64,000 nt of DNA, taken from CBDAUN01 sp965214615. Its GTDB lineage: Bacteria > Pseudomonadota > Gammaproteobacteria > Arenicellales > JAJDZL01. The stretch covers positions 1,798,001-1,862,000 of the forward strand of contig OZ243952.1 of NCBI GenBank assembly GCA_965214615.1, given 5' to 3'. Below, piece after piece: positions 45,202 to 54,917 of the stretch. Every line of letters begins with the position of its first letter. Position 1 is the stretch's first letter. Below the pieces are notes generated by a model. It did not search any database, was not told the origin of the DNA, and saw nothing but the letters and a program-made list of their open reading frames with translations. Made by a program: the position numbers and the translations under genes.

Positions 45202-46386
45202 TTAAAAAAATCGGTGCAGACGAGCCATTGCCTGCTCGAGATTGTCCATGCTGGTTGCATACGAAAGCCGAAGATATCCGCTGCCTCCGAATGCGCTGCC
45301 TGGAACTGCCGCTACTTCGGCTTCGTTCAGTATGAGCTGCGCAAGCTCGGTATCTGATTCGACGCCGTCACGCCGGGCGATGATTTCGCTAAAGTCGGGA
45401 AACGCATAGAACGCGCCGTCGGCGCGCAGGCAGCTGACACCGTCGATCTTATTGAGTTCGCTCACTACAAATTCGTGGCGCTGCGAAAAATGCCGCACCA
45501 TCTCTTGAATTTCCTGCTGTCCGCCGTTCAGAGCGGCAATTGATGCTGCCTGAGCGATCGAGTTCGGGTTGGATGTGGTTTGCGACTGGATCTTGCGCAT
45601 TGTCGCCGTTAACTTTTCGTGCGACGCCGAATAGCCGATACGCCAGCCCGTCATGGCGTAGGCTTTCGAGACTCCGTTGACAATGACGGTGCGGTCCTTG
45701 ATTTCCGGGCATGCGTTGACGATATTGCAAAACGGCTCTTCGGTCCATCGGATATGCTCGTAGATGTCGTCTGTCATGACAAGCGCACTTGGATGTTCGA
45801 GCACCGCTTCGGCAATGGCCGCAAGCTCTTTGCGGGAGTAGGCGACACCAGTAGGGTTGCCGGGACTGTTGATCATGATCAGCTTGGTGCGCGACGTCAT
45901 GGCTTCGCGAATCTGATCCGGATGCACTTTGAACCCCTGTTCGATTCCGGCGTTCACAATGACTGGCTTGCCGTCGCACAGCACGGTCATGTCGGGGTAT
46001 GAAACCCAGTAGGGAGCAAGTATGATTACCTCGTCCCCTGGATTAATAATTGCTGACAATATATTGTAAATGCACTGTTTTGCACCGTTCGATACAACGA
46101 TATGCGATGGAGAGTAATCCAAGTCGTTCTCTCGGCTGAACTTCTGGCAGATGGCTTGCTTCAATTCCGCAGTGCCGTCGGCGGGGGTATATTTTGTCAT
46201 GCCGTCGCGCATGGCCTTGATTGCAGCGTCCTTAATGTGCTGCGGAGTGTCGAAATCGGGTTCTCCGGCGCCCAGGCCGATGACGTCGCGGCCGGCGGCG
46301 CGCAGTTCGCGGGCGAGTGTGGAAACGGCGATCGTGGCAGATGGCTTAATCGCGTTGGCCCGGCTGGATATTTCGATGCTGCTCAA
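45202..46386 (-). CDS. Class I pyridoxal-phosphate aminotransferase (aspartate aminotransferase type)
   Basis: A 394-residue fold-type-I aminotransferase. It has VIGLGAGEPDFDTP at the N terminus, NGAKQCIYN, INSPGNPTGVAYS, the Asp-Tyr pair TDDIYEHI, the PLP lysine in NGVSKAYAMTGWRIGY (Lys241) and a C-terminal LRLSYATS with the carboxylate-binding Arg. This matches the bacterial AspC-type 1b aspartate aminotransferases. It is the first gene of the minus-strand operon and may supply or remove amino groups for the amine pathway, or may be the housekeeping enzyme. Confidence 0.9.
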   Translation of the reverse strand: MSSIEISSRANAIKPSATIAVSTLARELRAAGRDVIGLGAGEPDFDTPQHIKDAAIKAMRDGMTKYTPADGTAELKQAICQKFSRENDLDYSPSHIVVSNGAKQCIYNILSAIINPGDEVIILAPYWVSYPDMTVLCDGKPVIVNAGIEQGFKVHPDQIREAMTSRTKLIMINSPGNPTGVAYSRKELAAIAEAVLEHPSALVMTDDIYEHIRWTEEPFCNIVNACPEIKDRTVIVNGVSKAYAMTGWRIGYSASHEKLTATMRKIQSQTTSNPNSIAQAASIAALNGGQQEIQEMVRHFSQRHEFVVSELNKIDGVSCLRADGAFYAFPDFSEIIARRDGVESDTELAQLILNEAEVAAVPGSAFGGSGYLRLSYATSMDNLEQAMARLHRFF

Positions 46387-46711
46387 TTGATTTGTCTCCG
46401 AGTTTACGTTGGCGGACAGTGTTGCGCTAGGAGGTCATTTTAACAATTTTCAAAGCGACTACCCATTCGTTTGCAGCTGGAAGGCAAACTTTGGCATTGC
46501 AGGCAGCAACAGGGCGCGATGCTGGTGCCCGCAATGAGCACAGTGGCCTTCAAACGAAGAGGAAAAACGCTACAATCCACATGTCGCTAGCAAGCGGGCA
46601 CTGAAAGGCAAGGTGGCTGACAATCTCGAATACCTTATTCTAGCAGCATTGAGCGGCGGCGCAATGCTCTTCGAATGCTTCAAGCATTTGCTGCCTTGAG
46701 CTGTAATTTAC
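46387..46711. other. Divergent promoter region between the aminotransferase operon and uvrB
   Basis: No gene is seen in these 325 bases. A LexA-type CTGT-N8-ACAG box was looked for before uvrB and not found, so SOS control of uvrB is not supported by this sequence. Confidence 0.4.
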
Positions 46712-48730
<2,019 letters not shown>

Positions 48731-48733
<3 letters not shown>

Positions 48734-48755
48734 TCATGAGTGCGCTGATCATTTT
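48731..48755 (+). terminator. Weak candidate terminator of uvrB
   Basis: TGATCA (48731-48736, starting at the uvrB stop) can pair with TGATCA (48746-48751) around a 9-base loop and is followed by four T residues. The stem is short and AT-rich, so confidence is low. Confidence 0.3.
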
Positions 48756-48794
48756 AATGCGCGCGACCGTCGGAAGACTCGCTATTTTGATTCC

Positions 48795-49568
48795 CTATTC
48801 GGCAAAATTCCAGAGTTCTGAATTTGCCGCCCTTTCTGCAGCGTTGACCTGCCTAATGCCGTGTTCGGAGACGATGAAATACCGGTCCTTCCTGCTGATG
48901 CACCCTGAAGGGCAGTCGCCCCAGCGGTGACTTACCGCAATGCGCCAGATGTCGCCGGCTTTGTGAATAAATACATCGGAGCCATCCCCGATCATTGTCG
49001 AAGGCTCTGCAAATTCGATGCCTTGAGCGTCATTGTAGCGATTAGCCGCGGCAGCTATGTCTACGCCAATATCGAGACACAGAATTGCCATCGCTGCATG
49101 GTCAAGCAGTTTCATCCTTGATAGCCTCGTCAGACGGTTGAGTTCATCAAATTGCGAATATCCGGTTTTGAGAGCGACAGGCATCGAACCTGCTTCAAAC
49201 GCTGCGGAAACAATGTCGAACAGGGCAGGTTCCATCTGCACAATCAGTTCCGAAGCAAATCGCGGCCGTGCTGCGATGTCTGCTGTCTCGGGGTATTCGA
49301 TTCGAATCAAGTGCAGGACTGTCGCGATTTGTTCTGCCAGGCCGGCGATCTGGTGCGATTCAAAAAAAAGATCGCCCGATGTTTCTCTCAGCAGTCGTCT
49401 GGCGAGAATTTCCGGTTCGGTCTGCGGCTTCGAATCTTCGCAACCGCCAACGGCTACCATTGGAATGTCCGGAGCGGATGTTGCTGATACCGTTGCGGAG
49501 AACAGCAGGCAGGCGCTTAGCACGGATGCGATGCCGATGCGGCTGAATTGAATTGAGCGAATGGACAT
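48795..49568 (-). CDS. Exported protein of unknown function with WGDCPSGC motif
   Basis: A 257-residue protein. Its N terminus (IGIASVLSACLLFSATVSATSA) is a signal peptide; LSAC at residues 17-20 fits a lipobox, so it may instead be a lipoprotein. The body is helical. A Cys lies at about residue 43 (VGGCEDS), and the C-terminal part has IWRIAVSHRWGDCPSGCISRKDRYFIV with Cys219 and Cys223 in a compact CxxxC. That motif recurs in uncharacterised bacterial exported proteins as far as I recall, without a known function. It is convergent with uvrB. Confidence 0.72.
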   Translation of the reverse strand: MSIRSIQFSRIGIASVLSACLLFSATVSATSAPDIPMVAVGGCEDSKPQTEPEILARRLLRETSGDLFFESHQIAGLAEQIATVLHLIRIEYPETADIAARPRFASELIVQMEPALFDIVSAAFEAGSMPVALKTGYSQFDELNRLTRLSRMKLLDHAAMAILCLDIGVDIAAAANRYNDAQGIEFAEPSTMIGDGSDVFIHKAGDIWRIAVSHRWGDCPSGCISRKDRYFIVSEHGIRQVNAAERAANSELWNFAE

Positions 49569-49693
49569 TGACTCAATTTACGTCATTTTAAAAATGCGTA
49601 TTGCACGACCGCCGCAATCAGTGACTTTGCAGGACTCAAACGTTCTTGCACATGCTTGAAATTCATGTTCGGCTTCAATGCGCATCAATTGCA

Positions 49694-50842
49694 TCACCGG
49701 CAAATCAGCCCAAGGAAGTCCTTAACGTTACAGATCACCCCTAATTCGGATTCAATTGTCTCTTCGACACGACAGACCAAGATTCGCCGGTCTGCATCGA
49801 TTAGGTCGGCGGTACGATTCAATTTTGCAAGGTCATTCAAATTTGGATTGGAAGTCAGCTTCACTTCAACAGCCAAAAGTTCAGAGCCGATTTGAAGCAC
49901 AAGATCTATTTCCTGCTGATCGCTGGTTCGCAAATGATGATATTCGAACCGAATGCCTCTGGAGTGCAATTCGTTTAACGCTTGATTGATGACAAACCCC
50001 TCCCAGCTTGATCCTACCCAGGGTTGAATCAGCAGATCGTCGAGGCTTTCGATATTCAGGATTGCATGCAGCAACCCACTGTCCCGCCAATAGATCTTTG
50101 GCCGTTTTACCAGTCGTTTTCTTCGCATGTTGCCACTGTAAGCCGGCATTCTGCGAACTAGGAAGGCGCCTTCAATGTAATCCAGGTAGTTGTTTGCTGT
50201 GTGATATGTAACGCTCATGCTTTTGGCGATCTGACTCGCATTCCATTCCTGACCATTCGAAATGGCCAGCATCTGGATCATGCGGTGTATGGTCTGCGCT
50301 CGTGCAGGCATTCCCCAGTTTGGCAAGTCGCGCTCTTCCAGCAACCTCATATAATCGGTTTGCCAGACTGGAAAATTTTGCTTAACGAGTATGCCGCCGT
50401 CCGGGAATCCGCCGCAGAGCCACAATTTCATCCAATCGGCAATGTCTGCCACTTCATCGATTAGGAACGGAGTGAGCTGAATAACTGAAAGGCGACCTGC
50501 AAGTGATTCGGCGACTTGTTTCATCATAAAGGGTGAAACAGATCCGATCAGCAAAAAACGTCCGTTTCTTTTGCGTTCGCGATCAATTGCACCGCGCAGC
50601 AGAGGGAATACTCCCGGAAATGCTTGTACTTCGTCAAGTACAGTCAACCCGTTTTGCTGGCAGATATCGTGCCATTGAAAATCGAGTTTTACTTGATCCG
50701 TTTCCTGTTCGAGGTCAAAATAACGCTGGCCAATCGATTGCGATAGCGTCGTTTTCCCACATTGGCGCGGTCCAACTAGAACCACTGCGGGATACAGACT
50801 CAATCGATGTTGGAGCAAGGCAGTTACGGAGCGATTAATCAT
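49694..50842 (-). CDS. AAA ATPase with DUF4143 domain
   Basis: A 382-residue protein of the common AAA_14/DUF4143 family. It has Walker A VGPRQCGKTTLSQ, Walker B LTVLDEVQAFP, sensor region RFLLIGSVSP, a winged-helix-like middle (ASQIAKSMSVTYHTANNYLDYIEGAFLVRRM) and a C-terminal PD-(D/E)XK-like part (EIDLVLQIGSELLAVEVKLTSN). Members are abundant in accessory DNA and their role is unsettled; the nuclease-like tail suggests action on DNA or mobile elements (inference). It sits next to HigBA and VapBC. Confidence 0.88.
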   Translation of the reverse strand: MINRSVTALLQHRLSLYPAVVLVGPRQCGKTTLSQSIGQRYFDLEQETDQVKLDFQWHDICQQNGLTVLDEVQAFPGVFPLLRGAIDRERKRNGRFLLIGSVSPFMMKQVAESLAGRLSVIQLTPFLIDEVADIADWMKLWLCGGFPDGGILVKQNFPVWQTDYMRLLEERDLPNWGMPARAQTIHRMIQMLAISNGQEWNASQIAKSMSVTYHTANNYLDYIEGAFLVRRMPAYSGNMRRKRLVKRPKIYWRDSGLLHAILNIESLDDLLIQPWVGSSWEGFVINQALNELHSRGIRFEYHHLRTSDQQEIDLVLQIGSELLAVEVKLTSNPNLNDLAKLNRTADLIDADRRILVCRVEETIESELGVICNVKDFLGLICR

Positions 50843-51166
50843 ACAAAATAGAAATGAGTTTCTAATTTGTAAATTTTACTTAAACTTAAGATTCTCTGCA
50901 ACTGGGGGAAAACGCAAAATACAGGTGAAGCGTTCAGGATGTAGACTCCTAGCATCGACGTGACGCTGAGAAGATAGCGTGTTCGCAAAAAAAGGGGTCA
51001 ATTGAAAGAACAAAAATTCATCGCAAGTGCAACCATTCGTTTTGCAGTTCTGAAACATCCTTCCGTTATGTCTGAGATTTTCCCGAGTGTCAGCAACATG
51101 ATGCCTTTCAGAGAATGTAAGATGCTATTGCCTGTTGCGCATCGAGGAATAGATCACAATGCACCT
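50843..51166. other. AT-rich divergent region between the ATPase and higB
   Basis: These 324 bases hold TAGAAA-TGAG-TTTCTA (50849-50864), a perfect 6-base dyad seven bases before the ATPase start and a possible operator. The higB frame is open upstream to 51002 but without similarity. No other gene was seen. Confidence 0.35.
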
Positions 51167-51445
51167 ATGATAAAGAGTTTCAAGCATAAAGGGCTTGAAC
51201 GACATTTCGTTAGCGGGAATCGGACGGGTATTCAGGCAGCGCATACGACCCGGATTCGTGACCGATTGGCATTTTTACATGCAGCAACAAAGGTCGATGA
51301 CATGGATAAGCCAGGCTATCGACTTCACAAGTTGACAGGCGATCGAAAAGACGAATGGTCGATTGCCGTGTCCCGCAATTGGCGGATTGTGTTCAAATTT
51401 GATCGTGGCGATGCATACTCTGTGAACTATGGGGATTATCACTGA
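51167..51445 (+). CDS. higB: HigB-type toxin
   Basis: HigB toxins are RelE-fold, ribosome-dependent mRNA endonucleases. The 92-residue protein begins MIKSFKHKGLERHF and contains RDRLAFLHAATKVDDM, GYRLHKLTGDRKDEWSIAVSRNWRIVFKFD and a terminal VNYGDYH, all typical of the HigB/plasmid-killer family. ATG 51167 gives the usual family length. It precedes its antitoxin gene, the reversed order characteristic of hig loci, with a one-base overlap. Confidence 0.92.
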   Translation: MIKSFKHKGLERHFVSGNRTGIQAAHTTRIRDRLAFLHAATKVDDMDKPGYRLHKLTGDRKDEWSIAVSRNWRIVFKFDRGDAYSVNYGDYH

Positions 51446-51768
51446 TGAGTTACCAGCAACATAACCCTCCTCATCCGGGAAAGTTGATTCTACGTACGTA
51501 TATTGAACCCTTTGAGGGACTTACTGCGAATCGAGTAGCGGACCGGCTAGGCGTGGCTCGCAGTACGTTTAACCGATTATTGAACGGTAAGTCCGGCGTT
51601 TCGCCTGAAATGGCGGTTCGCCTTTCCAAGGTACTTGGCGGTTCGGCTGAAAGCTGGCTGACATTGCAACAAAATTTTGATTTGTATAAAGCTAGACAGG
51701 CAATCGACATCAATACGTTGAAGCAAATCGAAATTGCCAAGTGGCATAGTCCGGGGCCATCGAAATGA
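51445..51768 (+). CDS. higA: HigA-type antitoxin
   Basis: HigA neutralises HigB and represses the operon through a helix-turn-helix. The 107-residue protein has HPGKLILRTYIEPFEGLTANRVADRLGVARSTFNRLLNGKSGVSPEMAVRLSKVLGGSAESWLTLQ, matching the HigA (XRE) family closely. The start TGATG overlaps the higB stop, so the two are translationally coupled. Confidence 0.93.
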   Translation: MSYQQHNPPHPGKLILRTYIEPFEGLTANRVADRLGVARSTFNRLLNGKSGVSPEMAVRLSKVLGGSAESWLTLQQNFDLYKARQAIDINTLKQIEIAKWHSPGPSK

Positions 51769-52224
51769 GTTTCTGAACACACGTTCAACGAACGTTGTCT
51801 CTAAATAGGCGACGGCCTTCCAAGAATCATTCGACACAAATTGCGAATCCGTATTTTGAATGCCGCCTGCCTCGTTCCGTAGCGGAAAGAATTTGAGTGA
51901 CAAAAAGGAAATTTGAATTGGAGGAAAGGGTCGGTGAATGGACTCGTATCACTGAATAACCAGAACCAAGTCAGAGGGGATGTCAAAGCAGAAGGACGAG
52001 ATTTCACGCCATTCGCAGCTTCGGGCGGAAAAACACAGCATTTGCAAACGTGCACAACGACCCTCCGGAAGCAATTTTCTGTCAATAAGATCTTGGTTGT
52101 CACATGCGGAAGGGCTATCACGCAACGTACGGACTCATGGCTGATCCGCTGAGTTGCAGAGCGTGTGCCATGCGAGTGGGTTCGAGTTTCTGTCGACCCG
52201 ATCCCATCGCGATTGCCGGTACTA
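51769..52224. other. Non-coding gap between hig and vap loci
   Basis: About 450 bases with no recognisable gene. Open frames on both strands here are short or lack any protein-like motif. A GTG-started 20-codon frame near 51898 looks protein-like but ends at once and may be a gene fragment. Confidence 0.35.
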
Positions 52225-52271
52225 TTGCAAAAATTGAAATATGCATGCATAATAGAGACATTATGAATGCA
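52225..52271 (+). promoter_or_regulatory. Promoter and operator palindrome of vapBC
   Basis: TTGCAA (52225-52230) and CATAAT (52248-52253) are spaced 17 bases apart and make a good sigma-70 promoter. The minus-10 lies inside an inverted repeat, TGCATGCATAAT (52242-52253) with ATTATGAATGCA (52260-52271), 11 of 12 pairs, 6-base centre. The repeat ends 20 bases before vapB, as expected for autorepression by an antitoxin dimer or tetramer. Confidence 0.65.
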
Positions 52272-52291
52272 CTATACGGTGAGGTCCAGTC

Positions 52292-52531
52292 ATGGCTCAA
52301 CTTACTGTGCGGAAAGTGAGTGACGCTGTCGTAGCGGCACTTAAGGAACGCGCAAGAAAATCCGGACGTTCGGCTGAAGCGGAGCACCGCAGGCTGCTTG
52401 AGAAAACCTTGCTGCAAGACCGGCGGGAAGAATTCTTCGATGAATTGCTCGCGCATCGGGTCAAGCTGCCGCCCGGCGAACCGTCAACCACTGAAATCCT
52501 GCGAAGACACCGAAGTGCGGGGACCCGATGA
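52292..52531 (+). CDS. vapB: FitA/VapB-type ribbon-helix-helix antitoxin
   Basis: A 79-residue antitoxin. The N-terminal ribbon-helix-helix AQLTVRKVSDAVVAALKERARKSGRSAEAEHRRLLEKTL is the FitA-like pattern, and the C-terminal part (FDELLAHRVKLPPGEPSTTEILRRHR) would wrap the toxin active site. ATG 52292 lies just downstream of the palindromic promoter. It overlaps vapC by four bases. Confidence 0.92.
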   Translation: MAQLTVRKVSDAVVAALKERARKSGRSAEAEHRRLLEKTLLQDRREEFFDELLAHRVKLPPGEPSTTEILRRHRSAGTR

Positions 52532-53001
52532 TGCCGGCGTCTCCGAACTTCATCATCGATGCATCAGTCGCTCTAAAGTGGTTCATAGAAGAAGACAGAA
52601 GCAGCGAAGCCCTGTCTCTTTATTCGTATGACTTGGCGGCTCCCTCGCTGATTCGCATCGAGGTGGCGAACGTGCTCCGTATGCTTGTCGCGAAGGGCAG
52701 GATCGAGGAGCATGAGGCAGCAAAGCATTTTGAAATCTTTCAAACAGCGCCAGTGACAATCTTTGAAGTCGATGATGAACTGGAACGTCACGCCCTCGAC
52801 ATCGCTCTTGAAATAGGGCAGACAGTTTTTGACTGCCTCTACCTGGCCTTGGCGCTGCGGACGGATACGACTCTAGTCACCGCAGACAAGCGGTTTTTGC
52901 GGGCAGTGAATTCATCGCGATATGATCATGCGACACTTTCCCTAAAAGATGTCAGGACGACTGCCAGCGGGATGCATCGACGAACACGGAATGCCGCTTA
53001 G
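52528..53001 (+). CDS. vapC: VapC/FitB-type PIN-domain toxin
   Basis: PIN-domain ribonuclease of 157 residues. The acidic quartet is intact: Asp11 in FIIDASVALKWF, Glu45 in RIEVANVL, Asp102 in TVFDCLYLALAL and Asp120 in TADKRFL. ATG 52528 overlaps the vapB stop (ATGATG leaves 52531 as an alternative). VapC toxins usually cleave tRNA or rRNA; the specific target is unknown. About 20 residues after the PIN core are basic and unconserved. Confidence 0.92.
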   Translation: MMPASPNFIIDASVALKWFIEEDRSSEALSLYSYDLAAPSLIRIEVANVLRMLVAKGRIEEHEAAKHFEIFQTAPVTIFEVDDELERHALDIALEIGQTVFDCLYLALALRTDTTLVTADKRFLRAVNSSRYDHATLSLKDVRTTASGMHRRTRNAA

Positions 53002-53206
53002 TCTCATGTGCCTCATGCCAGTTCACATCTTGGTTCGATAAGGTGTAAACCTTTCGTCGTTCATCCGGTTGCATCTGAAATTCAGCGTCGTGTGCGCGCT
53101 TCGAATTTCGGCTGCGATCAAGTTCACGCAATTGCGCTGCGCTTCACCAGTGATGACAGTGCAGTTGATGCTTGCGGGCATGCCAAATGCATGGACGTGG
53201 TATGGG

Positions 53207-53968
53207 TCAGACGATTATTTGAGCCGCAACAAACAACCCGCATACGATTAGGGTGATCGCTGCGCACTTTCTTAGCGCGTCTTTGGAAATGCTGTGCGCG
53301 ATTGCGGCTCCAAGCACAATCCCTGATGCAACTCCCACAGCAATCGGCACCGCGAGAACCCAGTCTATGGTCCCGTGCACAATATGGCCCAGCGTGGCAA
53401 ATGGCGCAATCACAAGCTGAATCGCCATGCTCAGCCCAACCGCAGTCAGAGTTGGAAAGTTTAGCAGCAGCAATGACGGAACCAGCAGCAAAGGTCCGCC
53501 GGTACCGCTGACCGAGGATCCGTAGCCGACAACGAATCCCAGCGCAACCAGCGCGAAACTGGGAACGAGATCGACCGCTGCCGCTGATTCGCTGTCTGAT
53601 CCTTTGCGCAGCGTATTCACTCCGGAAGCGACAACAAAGGCCGCTACAACCCATTCGAGCACAATCGGCGGAAGAGCCCAGACTGTAATCGACCCGAGGT
53701 AGGCGCCAGGCGCAGCTCCGGCAATGAGTCGAACCGCCTTGTCCCAGCGCACCGACCCTTTCCTGGCATAGATATATGTGGCTACCCAGCCGCAAATAAT
53801 GAATCCGGCCATGCATGCTGGAATCACTGTGTGAATGTCGATGCCGCCCACATAGACGAGAAACGGAATGAGCAGTACTCCGCCAATTCCGACGACACCG
53901 ATGATGACGCCGACCACAAAGGCGAATGCGGTGAATCCGCCCAGAACAAGCAGCGGCAGAGAAACCAT
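53207..53968 (-). CDS. TauE/SafE family membrane transporter
   Basis: A 253-residue inner-membrane protein with about eight helices. It has the duplicated family motif: GVIIGVVGIGGVLLIPFLV near the N terminus and GFVVGYGSSVSGTGGPLLLVPSLL in the middle. TauE/SafE proteins are proposed exporters or importers of sulfite, sulfoacetate or other organic anions. No sulfonate pathway gene is next to it, so the substrate is open. It is convergent with vapC. Confidence 0.9.
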   Translation of the reverse strand: MVSLPLLVLGGFTAFAFVVGVIIGVVGIGGVLLIPFLVYVGGIDIHTVIPACMAGFIICGWVATYIYARKGSVRWDKAVRLIAGAAPGAYLGSITVWALPPIVLEWVVAAFVVASGVNTLRKGSDSESAAAVDLVPSFALVALGFVVGYGSSVSGTGGPLLLVPSLLLLNFPTLTAVGLSMAIQLVIAPFATLGHIVHGTIDWVLAVPIAVGVASGIVLGAAIAHSISKDALRKCAAITLIVCGLFVAAQIIV

Positions 53969-54036
53969 GGTTATAAGATCAGTGGGGCTGACAACGCCGA
54001 GCTGGCCAGCCGTGCCGCTAGGTCAGCTGATGCGGA

Positions 54037-54375
54037 TCAGATTGCGAACGAGGATCCGCAGCCGCAAGTCGTGCTGGCGTTGGGGTTGTTGACGAGAAAT
54101 CGAGCGCCCATCAAATCGTCAAGATAATCCACTTCGGCACCCATCAAATACTGCGCACTCATCGAATCGATCAGCAATGTGACTCCGTTGCTCTGGATGA
54201 CGATATCGTCTTCCTGAGTCTTTGACTCCAGCTGGAAACCGTATTGAAACCCGGAACAGCCACCGCCTTCGATGTAGACTCTAAGCCCTACATTGTCGTC
54301 TGACATCAGCCTGCGCACACGATGGGCGGCGCTTGATGAAATGTTGATCGGTACTTCGGCTTGCAAGGTGCTCAC
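54037..54375 (-). CDS. erpA: A-type Fe-S cluster insertion protein, ErpA-like
   Basis: A 112-residue A-type carrier with VYIEGGGCSGFQYGF (Cys40) and C-terminal TTCGCGSSF (Cys104, Cys106), the standard three-cysteine set. The N terminus ISSSAAHRVRRLM and the segment DSMSAQYLMGAEVDYLDDLMGARFLVNNPNA fit ErpA, which delivers clusters to essential targets such as IspG/IspH and respiratory enzymes. It stands alone upstream of tRNA-Val on the opposite strand and differs from the CxxC carrier at 33236. Confidence 0.92.
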   Translation of the reverse strand: MSTLQAEVPINISSSAAHRVRRLMSDDNVGLRVYIEGGGCSGFQYGFQLESKTQEDDIVIQSNGVTLLIDSMSAQYLMGAEVDYLDDLMGARFLVNNPNASTTCGCGSSFAI

Positions 54376-54685
54376 TGTCGGTTAGTTTTGCAGCGTTGAT
54401 TTCAAAACTGTCTGAAAGATTGCCCGACCACGCAGTCCGCCAGCGGATTCTGCGCAGGTCCGGCACCAGAGCAATTATATGGGGTTGCGGCGCTGCGTGT
54501 TCAATTGTTGTTCGGCTCGGGCGCGAGGTCACGGCTATGGCATTGTGCCAGGCATCGATGGCATCAAGCCGACGGCTGAGCGACAGTGTTCTAAACTGCC
54601 ACGCGACGCGATTTCCCAATACACATAATTGGACGCAAATATTGTTGTCTCAGTCGCACAATAATGATATATTTCCTGCTTCCGC
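54376..54685. other. Intergenic region between erpA and tRNA-Val
   Basis: No gene recognised in these 310 bases. It should hold the promoters of erpA (minus) and of the tRNA-thrS transcript (plus); no single hexamer pair stands out. Confidence 0.3.
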
Positions 54686-54760
54686 AGGCGCGTAGCTCAG
54701 TGGTAGAGCACTACCTTGACATGGTAGTGGTCGGTGGTTCGACTCCACTCGCGCCTACCA
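54686..54760 (+). tRNA. tRNA-Val (GAC)
   Basis: A 75-base cloverleaf: acceptor AGGCGCG pairs with CGCGCCT, the D-arm is GTAGCTCAGTGGTAGAGC, and the anticodon loop has GAC at 54718-54720 within the stem CTACC/GGTAG. The T-arm is GGTTCGACTCC, followed by encoded CCA. The first pair is A-T instead of the usual G-C. Confidence 0.96.
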
Positions 54761-54917
54761 AGCAATATTGTTACTTTGTACTTATTGACGTTAGACGATC
54801 TGCATTTGCGGGCAGCCTGCGAAATGCGCACAAACAGCTGATCGAATGCCGGGCCCGGCTCCGAGTCGAATGCCCGGCTTATTGTTGCAGTTCCAAATTA
54901 AATCGGTAAGCCGGACA

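Noticed and set aside
51002..51166. N-terminal extension of HigB
   Set aside because: The frame is open but the added 55 residues have no family counterpart; ATG 51167 gives the standard HigB length.
51801..52250. Minus-strand frame of 149 codons between higA and vapB
   Set aside because: The composition (rich in Ser, Thr, His, Phe, Arg and Cys) is unlike a real protein, and it runs into the vapBC promoter region.
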